Assembly: GCF_900112675.1 (NCBI RefSeq)
Contig: NZ_FOMQ01000015.1
Coordinates: 1 to 64,000 of the forward strand
Direction of reading: 5' to 3'
Origin: Paracidovorax konjaci
GTDB lineage: Bacteria > Pseudomonadota > Gammaproteobacteria > Burkholderiales > Burkholderiaceae_C
Length of the DNA: 64,000 bases
Shown here in pieces: positions 8,246 through 16,892 of the stretch (positions within the stretch are counted from its first letter, which is position 1; each line of letters begins with the position of its first letter). The notes under the pieces are model-generated. The model saw only the letters and a program-made list of their open reading frames with translations. It had not been told where the DNA came from and ran no database searches. The translations under genes and the position numbers were made by a program.

Positions 8246-9577
8246 TCAGCCGCCCGCCGGCAGCGCCTGCGCGCAGGCATGCGCGCTGGCCCAGGCCCAC
8301 TGGAAGTTGTAGCCGCCCAGCCAGCCCGTGATGTCCACCACCTCGCCGATGAAGTAGAGGCCGGGCCGGGCCTTGGCTTCCATGGTCTGCTGCGAGAGGG
8401 CGCGGGTGTCGATGCCGCCCAGGGTGACCTCGGCCTTTTTGTAGCCTTCGGTGCCGGTGGGCACCAGTTCCCAGCGCGAGAGCTGCTCGGCCAGGCGGGC
8501 CAGCGCCTTGTCGGGCGCTTCGTTGATGGGCCGCTGCAGTTCGGGCTGCCGCTCCACCCAGGCGTCCGCCAGCCGCGTGGGCACGAGCGTGGCGAGTTCG
8601 TTGGCCACGCGCTTCTTCGAGCGGGCCTTGGCCAGGGTGAAGGCCGCGGCCAGGTCAGTGCCGGGGGCCAGGTCGAGCGCGAGCGGCGTGCCCGGCGCCC
8701 AATAGCTGGAGATCTGCAGCACCGCCGGGCCCGAGAGGCCGCGGTGCGTGAAGAGCAGGTCCTCGTGGAAGGCCATGCGCGCTTTCTTTCTGCCGCTGGG
8801 CCGCCCCGATGCAGAAACGGCCCCCTCGGGGGGCCGCGACCCGCGTAGCGGCGGAGCGTGGGGGTGGTCGGGGACGCCGGTGGAGATTTCCACGGGCAGG
8901 GCGAGGCCCGCGAGCCCAGCATACGGCGCCCAGCCGTCGCCGTCGAAGGTGAGCGGCACGAGGCCCGGCCGGCGCTCCACGAGCGGAATGCCGAACTGCT
9001 GGGCCACGCGGTAGCCGAAGTCGGTGGCGCCGATCTTGGGGATCGAGAGCCCGCCCGTGGCGATCACGAGGCTGCGGCAGTGCACGGCCCCGCGATCGCT
9101 ATTGATTTGATAGCAATCGAAGTCCATTTCACGGCGACATGGAGCAGGAAACGCCACGGACTGCACTTTGCAGGGCTGCCAGCGCTCCACGCGCCCGGCC
9201 TCGCACTCGGCGAGCAGCATGGCGATGAGGTCCTCGGCCGAGCGGTCGGCGAAGAGCTGGCCCTTGTGCTTTTCATGGAAGGCGATGCCGTGCTTCTGCA
9301 CGAGGGCGATGAAGTCGGCAGGCGTGTAGCGCGAGAGCGCGGAGCGGCTGAACTGCGGGTTCTGGCCCACGAAGTGGCGGTGCGGTGCGGCGGGGTCGAG
9401 CTCGCGGTTGGTGAAGTTGCAGCGACCGCCGCCCGAGATGCGGATCTTCTCGGCCACCTTCCCGGCATGGTCGATGAGCAGCACGCGCAGCCCGCGCTGG
9501 CCCGCCTGCGCGGCGCAGAAGAGGCCGGCCGCGCCGGCGCCGATGACGACCGCGTCGTAGAACGGGGCGCTGTCCAT
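8246..9577 (-). CDS. HI0933/BaiN-type NAD(P)/FAD oxidoreductase with in-frame repeat insertions
   Basis: 443-residue flavoprotein. The N-terminal FAD-binding GAGAAGLFCA (residues 13-22) and the family box ISGGGRCNFTN (47-57) are clear, as are ATGGLSIPKIGATDFGY and the C-terminal GEVVDITGWLGGYNFQWAW. The family is usually about 390-410 residues; the excess corresponds to two foreign stretches, about 144-158 and 235-267, both encoded by repeat-like DNA yet in frame. The start overlaps the stop of the upstream desaturase gene by one base (TGATG). Physiological substrate unknown. Confidence 0.85.
   Translation of the reverse strand: MDSAPFYDAVVIGAGAAGLFCAAQAGQRGLRVLLIDHAGKVAEKIRISGGGRCNFTNRELDPAAPHRHFVGQNPQFSRSALSRYTPADFIALVQKHGIAFHEKHKGQLFADRSAEDLIAMLLAECEAGRVERWQPCKVQSVAFPAPCRREMDFDCYQINSDRGAVHCRSLVIATGGLSIPKIGATDFGYRVAQQFGIPLVERRPGLVPLTFDGDGWAPYAGLAGLALPVEISTGVPDHPHAPPLRGSRPPEGAVSASGRPSGRKKARMAFHEDLLFTHRGLSGPAVLQISSYWAPGTPLALDLAPGTDLAAAFTLAKARSKKRVANELATLVPTRLADAWVERQPELQRPINEAPDKALARLAEQLSRWELVPTGTEGYKKAEVTLGGIDTRALSQQTMEAKARPGLYFIGEVVDITGWLGGYNFQWAWASAHACAQALPAGG
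8800..8878. repeat. Palindromic GC-rich repeat inserted in a coding sequence
   Basis: A GGCCCCCTCGGGGGGCC-type palindrome followed by a CGGCGGAGCGTGGGGG tail, inside the flavoprotein gene. It encodes low-complexity residues with no counterpart in the family. From general knowledge such palindromes recur in Comamonadaceae genomes; a genome search would be needed to confirm the family. Confidence 0.55.
9097..9123. repeat. Short palindromic repeat GCTATTGATTTGATAGC inside a gene
   Basis: A GCTAT...ATAGC hairpin sequence in the flavoprotein gene, nearly the same as the distal half of the intergenic short repeat at 28315-28360 (GCTATTGATTTAATAGC). It encodes part of a family-foreign stretch at about residues 151-160. 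Confidence 0.5.
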
Positions 9578-10701
9578 CAGCCCTTCCAGGTGAACGGGAA
9601 CTTCAGCTGCTTGATGAAGCCGCCCGGCACGTAGTCGCCCAGCACGCCGTATTTCTCGGGCCAGAGGCGGTCGCTCTTCACGGCGGTGCCGAACAGGTGG
9701 TCGAGGAAGGCGAAGTGCGCGGCATAGTTCCTGTCGAGCGCTTCCTGGTCCTGGCTGTGGTGCCAGTGGTGGAAGTTGGGCGTGACCAGCACGTAGCGCA
9801 GCGGCCCCAGGCGCACGCTCACGTTCGCATGGTTGAACACCGCCTGGAAGCCGACGATGACGATATAGGCATCGATCACTTCCTTCGAGAAACCCAGCAC
9901 GTAGATGGGCGCCAGCACCAGCGTGCGGGTGATGAGCAGCTCCAGGATGTGCTGGCGCGAGCCGGCCATCCAGTCCATGCTCTTCACGCTGTGGTGCACG
10001 GCGTGCAGGCGCCAGAGCACCGGCACCTCGTGGTAGGCGCGGTGCGTCCAGTACTGCACGAGGTCGGCCACCAGGATGATGAGGAAGAGCGCCACCCAGA
10101 AGTTCAGGCCCTGCACCCAGCCGCGCACGCCGTCGCTCGCGGCCCAGCCGAAGAACTTGTGCACCATCAGGTTGGTGGCCAGCAGCACGAAGCCCACCAC
10201 CATGTGGTTCACGATGAAGTGGTGGAAGTCGCACTGCCACTCGGCGCGGAAGATGGGCTGGTCGCGGCGCAGCGCGAAGAGCTTCTCGATGAAGATGAAG
10301 ATCAGCGCGCTGCCCAGCAGGTCGAGGATGAACCAGTCCAGGCCGATGTAGGGCGTGTTGTCCGCGAAGTCGTTGACCGGCACCTTGTGCCCGCCCAGCA
10401 GCGCGGCCGAGGTCACCAGCAGGAACGCCGCGGAAGAAAGCCAGCGCGAGCGGTTGAAGAGGATGTTGACCAGCGAGAGCCCGCCGGCCACCAGCAGCGC
10501 CCCGAACATGACCATGCGGATCACGTCCACGTTGTAGGCCTTGCGCAGCTGCGGCGTGGTGAGGTACTGGGGGAAGTGGAAGGCCAGCACGCCCAGCAGG
10601 CACAGGATGCCGAGCGAGAGCGCGATGACGCCGGAGATGTGGCCGCGGCCCGGGCGCAGTTCGCCGTGGCTGGCCGTGAAGTCATTGAGTTTGTCGAGCA
10701 T
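9577..10701 (-). CDS. Sterol desaturase / fatty acid hydroxylase superfamily membrane protein
   Basis: 374-residue integral membrane di-iron oxygenase. The three histidine clusters of the superfamily are visible: HRAYHE, LHAVHHS and NFHHWHH. Several hydrophobic helices precede them (start MLDKLNDFTASHGELRPGRG). Such enzymes hydroxylate or desaturate lipids at the membrane; the exact lipid is unknown. Start ATG at 10701; an upstream in-frame ATG at 10752 would add 17 residues unlike the family. Its stop overlaps the flavoprotein start, suggesting an operon in which the flavoprotein could supply electrons (inference). Confidence 0.85.
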   Translation of the reverse strand: MLDKLNDFTASHGELRPGRGHISGVIALSLGILCLLGVLAFHFPQYLTTPQLRKAYNVDVIRMVMFGALLVAGGLSLVNILFNRSRWLSSAAFLLVTSAALLGGHKVPVNDFADNTPYIGLDWFILDLLGSALIFIFIEKLFALRRDQPIFRAEWQCDFHHFIVNHMVVGFVLLATNLMVHKFFGWAASDGVRGWVQGLNFWVALFLIILVADLVQYWTHRAYHEVPVLWRLHAVHHSVKSMDWMAGSRQHILELLITRTLVLAPIYVLGFSKEVIDAYIVIVGFQAVFNHANVSVRLGPLRYVLVTPNFHHWHHSQDQEALDRNYAAHFAFLDHLFGTAVKSDRLWPEKYGVLGDYVPGGFIKQLKFPFTWKG

Positions 10702-10857
10702 GGGGAGCGTCGCGCCGGGGCGGCCGGTGCGCGCCCGGGGGAGGCGGCGCACCGGCGGAGGGCGCGGTGTCTGTGGAGCGAGGCGCGAGTGTATCGAAGC
10801 CTGCCCGCCGGGCCAGCCCCCCCGCGGTGGGGAGGCGGGCCGGCCCTCCCGCTGCCC

Positions 10858-12555
10858 TCAGCGCGCCGCTGCCGCTGCCGCTGCCCGCGCGCGGGGGCGC
10901 AGCAGGGCCACGAGGCCCGACACGCCCACCGCGCCGGAGAGCCCCGAGTCGGGCGTGGCCCCCGGCATCGAGCGGCGCTCCACCTGCACGCCGCGTTCGC
11001 CGGCATGCGCGATGAAGTCCTCCAGCGTCTCGCGGATGTCGCGGTCCAGGAAGCGGCAGTCGCTGCCGTCGATCACCAGCGCATCGCCTTCCTGCACGCG
11101 GGCCAGGTAGCCGCGCAGCGTGGCGCGGCTGAAGAAGGAGACGTCCTTGTTGAGCCGCAGCAGGTGCACGGAACCCTCCGACACCATCGAGAGCGCGCCG
11201 CGCGTGTTCGACTCGATCACGAACAGCATGCTGCTGGCCAGCCCGATCAGGATGCCGATGAGCAGGTCGGTGGCCAGGATCGCCGCCACCGTCACCGCGA
11301 ACGGGATGAACACGCCCCAGCCCTGCCGCCAGGTGTCTGCCACCAGCGACGGCTTGGCGAGCTTGTAGCCCGTGTGCAGCAGCACGGCGGCCAGCGCGGC
11401 GAGCGGGATCCATTCCAGGAACTGCGCGAGGAACAGCACGCTGGCGAGCAGCAGCAGGCCGTGCAGGATGGCCGAGAGGCGGGTGCGCGCCCCCGCCTGC
11501 ACGTTGGCCGAGCTGCGCACGATCACCGCCGTGATCGGCAGCCCGCCCAGCAGGCCGGCCACCATGTTGCCCACGCCCTGCGCGCGCAGTTCTCGGTTGG
11601 GCGGGGCCACGCGCTTGAGCGGGTCGAGCCGGTCGGTCGCCTCCAGGCTCAGCAGCGTCTCCAGGCTGGCGACGAAGGCGAGCGTCACCGCGACGGTGTA
11701 GACCTCGGGGTTGGAGAGCGCCGACCAGTCGGGCGTGGCGAACTGCGACCACAGGCCGGCCAGGCTGTCCACCTGCGGCAGGGCCACGCGCTGCTCGTCG
11801 GCGAGCGCGGCCGAGGGTTCGGTGGCCAGCGCGGCGGCGTGGTAGGCCACGCCCCAGAGCACGGCGACCAGCGGCCCGGGCAGCCGGCCGATGACCGGCA
11901 GGCGCTTGACGAAGGCCGTGTCCCACGCGAAGAGGATCGCGAGCGCGCCGGCCGCCGTCACGGCCGCGCTCACGGTGACCGCGCCCGAGAGGTGGCGCAC
12001 GGCGTCGAACCCGTCCGCCGCCGAGGGCAGCAGGCGCAGCGCGTGCTCGGTGGACTGGAAGCCGAAAGCCACGGGCAGCTGCTTGATGATCAGCAGCAGG
12101 CCGATGGCCGCCAGCATGCCCTTGATGACCGGCGTGGGAAAGCACGCACCGATGTTGCCCGCGCCCAGGCGGCCGAACAGCCACTGCAGCGCGCCGGCCA
12201 TCACCACCGCCGCCAGGAAGGCCTCGTAGCCGCCCAGCGTGGCGATGGAGGTGACCACGATCACCACGAGGCCGGCGGCCGGGCCGCTCACGCTCAGGTG
12301 CGATCCCGAGAGCGCGCCCACCACCAGGCCGCCCACGATGCCCGACACGAGGCCGGCCAGGAGCGGCGCGCCGCTCGCGAGGGCGATGCCCAGGCACAGC
12401 GGCAGCGCGACGAGGAACACCACCAGGCTGGCCGGCAGGTCCTGCCGCAGGTGGCTGAAGAGCCCGCCGCGCGCGGGGCGCTGTGCGGGGGCGGCAGGGC
12501 CCGGGCCCGCAGGCGCGGGCGCGCCGTGCGGAGGATGCTGAGGAGCGGTCTTCAT
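10858..12555 (-). CDS. SulP family anion transporter with STAS domain (probable bicarbonate transporter)
   Basis: 565-residue permease. The N-terminal hydrophilic arm ends at FSHLRQDLPASLVVFLVALP, the typical SulP entry, followed by about 10-12 membrane segments and a cytoplasmic STAS domain after residue about 440 (DALVIDGSDCRFLDRDIRE). A GGAAGGAGAC ribosome-binding site precedes the ATG at 12555. The adjacent upstream gene is a beta-carbonic anhydrase, only 17 bp away; SulP-carbonic anhydrase pairs are a recognised sign of bicarbonate transport. Sulfate cannot be excluded. Confidence 0.88.
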   Translation of the reverse strand: MKTAPQHPPHGAPAPAGPGPAAPAQRPARGGLFSHLRQDLPASLVVFLVALPLCLGIALASGAPLLAGLVSGIVGGLVVGALSGSHLSVSGPAAGLVVIVVTSIATLGGYEAFLAAVVMAGALQWLFGRLGAGNIGACFPTPVIKGMLAAIGLLLIIKQLPVAFGFQSTEHALRLLPSAADGFDAVRHLSGAVTVSAAVTAAGALAILFAWDTAFVKRLPVIGRLPGPLVAVLWGVAYHAAALATEPSAALADEQRVALPQVDSLAGLWSQFATPDWSALSNPEVYTVAVTLAFVASLETLLSLEATDRLDPLKRVAPPNRELRAQGVGNMVAGLLGGLPITAVIVRSSANVQAGARTRLSAILHGLLLLASVLFLAQFLEWIPLAALAAVLLHTGYKLAKPSLVADTWRQGWGVFIPFAVTVAAILATDLLIGILIGLASSMLFVIESNTRGALSMVSEGSVHLLRLNKDVSFFSRATLRGYLARVQEGDALVIDGSDCRFLDRDIRETLEDFIAHAGERGVQVERRSMPGATPDSGLSGAVGVSGLVALLRPRARAAAAAAAR

Positions 12556-12572
12556 GGCTGGTCTCCTTCCGT

Positions 12573-13238
12573 TCAGGCCGCTTGGGCCCATTCGCGGCTG
12601 CCGGCGTCCAGCGACAGCACCTGCCGCAGGCGCCCGTCGCGCAGCGCATACACCCAGCCCAGCAACGCCAACGGCTGGCCGCGGTCCCAGGCCTGGCGCA
12701 CGGTGGCCGTGGCGGCCAGGGTGTTCACCTGCTCGGCCACGTTGAGCGCCACGAAGCGGTCCACGCGCGCGTTGAGGTCCTGGTCGTCGTCGGGCAGGCG
12801 GTCGCCGGCCTCGATCTCCTGCACGCGGCGGCGGTAGAGCGCGCGCAGCGGACGGATGTGCTGCCCCAGGTAGTCGCCGTCCTCCGGATCGCCCACCCGC
12901 TCGCGGGACTGCAGCAGCGCCGCCCGCACGCCGCCGCAGGCCTCATGGCCGCAGACGATCACGGCCGGCACGCGCAGCACGTCGATGGCGTACTGCAGGG
13001 CGCTCATGATGTTGCTGTCGTCGGGCCGCACCAGGTTGGCGACGCTGCGGTGCACGAACAGCTCGCCCGGCAGGGCGTTGGTGATGCGCTCGGCCGGCAC
13101 GCGGCTGTCGGCGCAGCCGATCCAGAAGGCGCGGGGCTGCTGGCCTCCGACGAGGTTCTCGAAGAATGCCGGGTTGCGCGACGTCATCTCGTCGGCCCAG
13201 GCGCGGTTCTGGAGCAGAAGCCGGGTACTCAGGTCCAT
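12573..13238 (-). CDS. can: Beta-class carbonic anhydrase
   Basis: 221-residue zinc enzyme interconverting CO2 and bicarbonate in the cytoplasm. Zinc ligands are visible as C42, H98 and C101 (IGCADSR at 41-46 with D44/R46, and CGHEACGG at 97-104). Length is normal. First gene of a two-gene unit with the SulP transporter, so it likely hydrates or supplies bicarbonate at the transporter. A palindrome lies 31 bp upstream of the start (13269-13289). Confidence 0.93.
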   Translation of the reverse strand: MDLSTRLLLQNRAWADEMTSRNPAFFENLVGGQQPRAFWIGCADSRVPAERITNALPGELFVHRSVANLVRPDDSNIMSALQYAIDVLRVPAVIVCGHEACGGVRAALLQSRERVGDPEDGDYLGQHIRPLRALYRRRVQEIEAGDRLPDDDQDLNARVDRFVALNVAEQVNTLAATATVRQAWDRGQPLALLGWVYALRDGRLRQVLSLDAGSREWAQAA

Positions 13239-13268
13239 GGGGGTCCTCCTTCTCTGTGTGTGTCTGAA

Positions 13269-13289
13269 AAATGCTGCGATGCAACATTT
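13269..13289. promoter_or_regulatory. Imperfect palindrome upstream of carbonic anhydrase
   Basis: AAATGCTGC (13269-13277) and GCAACATTT (13281-13289) pair at 8 of 9 positions around GAT. A candidate operator near the can promoter; the binding protein is unknown. Confidence 0.35.
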
Positions 13290-13411
13290 CTAGGCTACCG
13301 GCCTCGAAGATTCCTGTGTGCGGAATTTGAACCGTGTTACATGCCCGTCATGCATGCAGCACGGTTTGCAGGGGGTTACAAACCTGTCGTCGGTATTCCT
13401 GGGGAAGCTGT

Positions 13412-13442
13412 CGGTAAAACCTGCCCGCTGCAGGGTTTACCG
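13412..13442. promoter_or_regulatory. Inverted repeat between can and thioesterase genes
   Basis: Arms CGGTAAAACCTGC (13412-13424) and GCAGGGTTTACCG (13430-13442) match at 12 of 13 positions with a 5-bp spacer. Without a T run it is more likely an operator than a terminator. It lies about 95 bp upstream of the thioesterase start. Confidence 0.45.
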
Positions 13443-13536
13443 ATCGCCGTTACGCGGCGGCGGTTGCAGGGGCTGCGCGGCGTGGCGCGCACGGCCTGCG
13501 CGCGCCATGGAATCAGGCCCTAGAATGCCGCCGCAT

Positions 13537-14037
13537 ATGACGCCCCTCCCCGCGCACCAGCTCAGCATGACCGTGCTCATGTCCCCGGACATGGCCAACT
13601 TCTCCGGCAATGTGCACGGGGGCGCGATCCTCAAGCTGCTCGACCAGGTGGCGTATTCGTGCGCCGCCCGCTATTCGGGCAGCTACGTGGTCACGCTGAG
13701 CGTGGACCAGGTCACCTTCCTGCAGCCCATCCACGTGGGCGAGCTGGTCACCTTCCTTGCCAGCGTGAACCACACCGGCACTTCGTCGATGGAAGTCGGC
13801 ATCAAGGTGGTGGCCGAGGAGATCCGCACGCAGATCGTGCGCCACGTGAACAGTTGCTTCTTCTCGATGGTGGCGGTGGACGAGGCCCGCAAGCCCACGC
13901 CCGTGCCGACGCTGTCTCCCTCCACGCCCGACGAGCGCCGCCGCTGGGAGGCCGCGCTGCTGCGCAAGAGCCTGCGCAAGGAGCAGGCCGAGCGCTTCGC
14001 GCAGATCCAGCGCGAGGCGGCGCTGGTGCACGGCTGA
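13537..14037 (+). CDS. Acyl-CoA thioesterase (YciA/hotdog family)
   Basis: 166-residue hotdog-fold thioesterase hydrolysing acyl-CoA in the cytoplasm. The motif GNVHGGAILKLLDQVAY carries the family's central helix and active-site region; VTLSVDQVTFLQPIHVGELV follows. Start ATG 13537 (MTPLPAHQLSM) matches the family N-terminus; an in-frame ATG lies 12 bases upstream. It stands alone, divergent from the carbonic anhydrase unit. Confidence 0.9.
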   Translation: MTPLPAHQLSMTVLMSPDMANFSGNVHGGAILKLLDQVAYSCAARYSGSYVVTLSVDQVTFLQPIHVGELVTFLASVNHTGTSSMEVGIKVVAEEIRTQIVRHVNSCFFSMVAVDEARKPTPVPTLSPSTPDERRRWEAALLRKSLRKEQAERFAQIQREAALVHG

Positions 14038-14416
14038 CCCGGCGCCGCCGGGCTTCGGGTTTCGGCCCTGCGGGCACGTTGCTCTCGGCCTGCACGCGGA
14101 GCCGGAAGGGCTCGACCCCGGCAGCGGCAAATCCCGCCGCCTGGGCCCCCCGAGCCTGCTGGAGGGCGCGCTGAAGGATGCCGGGGCCGGCGCGTGGCCG
14201 GGCAAGGAAGCCCGCATTTCCGGCGAACTGGGCTGGGACGCCGCGATCGAGCGCGGTGAGCCGGCCTCGCCTGCACCGCGAATGGCTTTGGCGCCTCGCG
14301 GCAGCCGGCCGTCACCGATAATGCGCGGCGTGCTCCGGCCGTACGATGCGCCAGGCTTTCCGGCCGCGCCCGGCCGCACGCATCCCACCCCGTTCGCAAA
14401 GGCCCGCCCCGACGCC
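14038..14416. other. Intergenic region before the hybrid histidine kinase
   Basis: 379 bp. A plus-strand stretch at about 14090-14280 stays open and could be read as protein, but I do not recognise it, and it lacks a clear start and ribosome-binding site. High GC alone can keep such a frame open. No terminator with a T run is visible after the thioesterase. Confidence 0.4.
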
Positions 14417-16834
14417 ATGACTGCACGCTCCTCCCTCCAGCAGGCCATGGACCAAGCCATCGACTTCGCGGCGATCGCCACCGATCCGCACGGTACCGTC
14501 ACCCGCTGGAATGCCGGGGCCGAAAGGCTCCTGGCCTGGCGCAGCGAAGAGATCGTGGGCGCCTCGGTCGAAAGCCTCTTCACGCCCGATGACCGTGCCG
14601 CGGGGCGCCCCCACGAGGACGTGCGCGCGGCGCTGGCCCACGGGAGCCTGCGCGGCGACCGCACATTGCTGCGCAGGGATGGCAGCCTGCTGCAGGCCTC
14701 GGTGGACCTGATGCCGCTGCGCGATGACGGCGGCGCGTACCTGGGTGACCTGCGGATCGTGCGCGAGCGGGCGCCCCAGGCGGAGGCCGGCCCGCGCTTT
14801 CGCGAAAGCCAGGACCGCTTCAAGACGCTGCTGGAAACCGTGGAGACAGCCTTTGCCATCGTCGAAGTGAAGTTCGACGCCGCCGACCGCCCGGTGGACT
14901 ACCGTTTCATCGAGGCCAACCCGGCCTTCGAGCGCCAGGCCGGCGTGGACCTGCAGGGCAAGTGGGTGACCGAGTTCGCGCCGGACCTGGAGCAGTTCTG
15001 GTTCGACACCTACGGGCACGTGGCCTGGACCGGCGAGCCCGCCGTCTTCGAGAGCTATGCGAAGGCGTTCGAGCGCTGGTTCGACGTGCGCGCGATCCGT
15101 GTCGGCGAGCCGCACGAGCGGCAGATCGCCATCTTCTTCAACGACGTCACCGCGCGCCGCAACGCGCAGGAGCGCCTGCGCGCGAGCGAGGCGATCGCCC
15201 GCGAGAACGTGGAGCGCGTGCAACTGGCGCTGGCGGCCGGCGCGATCATCGGCACCTGGCACTGGCACCTGCCCACCGACCGGTTCACGGTGGATCAGGG
15301 TTTCGCCAACGCGTTCGGGCTCGACCCGGCGCTGGGCCGCGAGGGCCTGAGCCTGGAGCAGGTGATCGCGACGGTGCACCCGGACGACCGGGCCGGGCTG
15401 CTGGCCGCGATCAACGAGGTCGTCGGACGCGGTGGGCCCTATGCCCACCAGTACCGCGTGCGCCGTGCCGATGGCCGCTATTACTGGATCGAGGCCAACG
15501 GACGCGTGGACCATGCCGAGGACGGCACGCCCACGCGGTTCCCGGGGGTGCTGATCGACGTGGAGGAGCGGCGCGCCGTGGCCGAGGAACGCGACCGCAA
15601 CGCTGCCGAACTGCGCGCCCTCAACGAGACGCTGGAGCTGCGCGTGGCCGAGCGCACGGCCGAGCTGATGCGCGCCGAGGAGCAATTGCGCCAGTCGCAG
15701 AAGATGGAAGCGGTGGGGCAGTTGACGGGCGGACTCGCGCACGACTTCAACAACCTGCTGGCCGGCATTTCCGGATCGCTGCAGCTCATGCAGGTCAAGA
15801 TGAAGCGGGGCCAGTTCGGCGAGCTGGAGCGCTACATGGGCGTGGCCCAGGGCGCGACGCGGCGCGCCGCCGCGCTCACGCACCGCCTGCTGGCGTTCTC
15901 CCGCCGGCAGACGCTCACGCCACGGCCCACCGACGTGAACCGGCTGATCGTGGGCATGGAAGAGCTGATCCGGCGCTCCATCGGGCCGGCAATCGCGTTC
16001 GAGGTGGCCGGCTCCGACGGGCTCTGGCCGGCGCTGATCGATGCCAGCCAGCTGGAGAACGCGCTGCTGAACCTCTGCCTCAACGCGCGCGACGCCATGC
16101 CGGACGGAGGCCGCATCACCATCGCCACGTCCAACGAATGGCTGGACCGGCTGGCGGCCAGCGGCCTGGGCATTCCGCACGGCCCGTACCTCGCCCTGTG
16201 CGTGACCGATACCGGCACGGGCATGCCGCCCGACGTGATCGCGCGCGTGTTCGAGCCTTTCTTCACCACCAAGCCCATCGGGCAGGGCACGGGGCTGGGG
16301 CTGTCGATGATCCACGGCTTCGTGCAGCAGTCGGGCGGCCAGGTGCGCATCGAATCGGAAGTGGGCCGGGGCACCACTGTCTGGCTCTACCTGCCGCGCC
16401 ACGATGGCGAGGCCGACCGCGATCTCGCTACCGCGGACTCCGCCGCGGCGCAGCGCGCCGCTCCGGGCGAGACGGTGCTGGTCGTGGACGACGAGCCCTC
16501 CGTGCGCATGCTGGTGGTCGAGGTGCTGGAAGACCTGGGCTACACCGCGATCGAGGCGGCGGACAGCATGGAGGGCCTGAAGGTTCTGCAGTCGGGCGTG
16601 CGCATCGACCTGCTCGTCACCGACGTGGGACTGCCCGGGGGCATGAACGGCCGGCAGATGGCGGATGCCGGCAGGCACCTGCGCCCGGGCCTGAAGGTGC
16701 TCTTCATCACGGGCTATGCCGAGGGCAGCGTGATGGGCGACGGCCACCTGGAGCCGGGCATGGAGGTGCTGACCAAGCCCTTCGCGATGGACATGCTGGC
16801 CGCCCGCATCCAGGGCCTGATCGGCGCCCGCTGA
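14417..16834 (+). CDS. Hybrid sensor histidine kinase with PAS domains and receiver
   Basis: 805-residue cytoplasmic two-component protein without obvious membrane segments. It has PAS-type sensors at about 5-120, 130-260 and 275-385 (the last a PAS-PAC with GRYYWIEANGRV), and a HisKA with phospho-accepting His near 442 (GGLAHDFNNLLAGI). The HATPase follows with N and G boxes (NLCLNARDAMPDGG, GQGTGLGLSM). A C-terminal receiver begins VLVVDDEPSVRM, with the acceptor Asp near 736 (VTDVGLPGG). This PAS-HK-REC layout is common for light, redox or stress sensors. No partner regulator is adjacent. Confidence 0.88.
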   Translation: MTARSSLQQAMDQAIDFAAIATDPHGTVTRWNAGAERLLAWRSEEIVGASVESLFTPDDRAAGRPHEDVRAALAHGSLRGDRTLLRRDGSLLQASVDLMPLRDDGGAYLGDLRIVRERAPQAEAGPRFRESQDRFKTLLETVETAFAIVEVKFDAADRPVDYRFIEANPAFERQAGVDLQGKWVTEFAPDLEQFWFDTYGHVAWTGEPAVFESYAKAFERWFDVRAIRVGEPHERQIAIFFNDVTARRNAQERLRASEAIARENVERVQLALAAGAIIGTWHWHLPTDRFTVDQGFANAFGLDPALGREGLSLEQVIATVHPDDRAGLLAAINEVVGRGGPYAHQYRVRRADGRYYWIEANGRVDHAEDGTPTRFPGVLIDVEERRAVAEERDRNAAELRALNETLELRVAERTAELMRAEEQLRQSQKMEAVGQLTGGLAHDFNNLLAGISGSLQLMQVKMKRGQFGELERYMGVAQGATRRAAALTHRLLAFSRRQTLTPRPTDVNRLIVGMEELIRRSIGPAIAFEVAGSDGLWPALIDASQLENALLNLCLNARDAMPDGGRITIATSNEWLDRLAASGLGIPHGPYLALCVTDTGTGMPPDVIARVFEPFFTTKPIGQGTGLGLSMIHGFVQQSGGQVRIESEVGRGTTVWLYLPRHDGEADRDLATADSAAAQRAAPGETVLVVDDEPSVRMLVVEVLEDLGYTAIEAADSMEGLKVLQSGVRIDLLVTDVGLPGGMNGRQMADAGRHLRPGLKVLFITGYAEGSVMGDGHLEPGMEVLTKPFAMDMLAARIQGLIGAR

Positions 16835-16892
16835 GCCTTCGCCGCGGCGGGCGCGGGGCTGCACCCCTGCATGCCCCGCCCGGCGGGCGCGC

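Noticed and set aside
9697-12837. Open plus-strand frame of 1046 codons
   Set aside because: Crosses three well-supported minus-strand genes and shows no domain.
14090-14280. Plus-strand open stretch as a small gene
   Set aside because: No start with ribosome-binding site and no recognised similarity.
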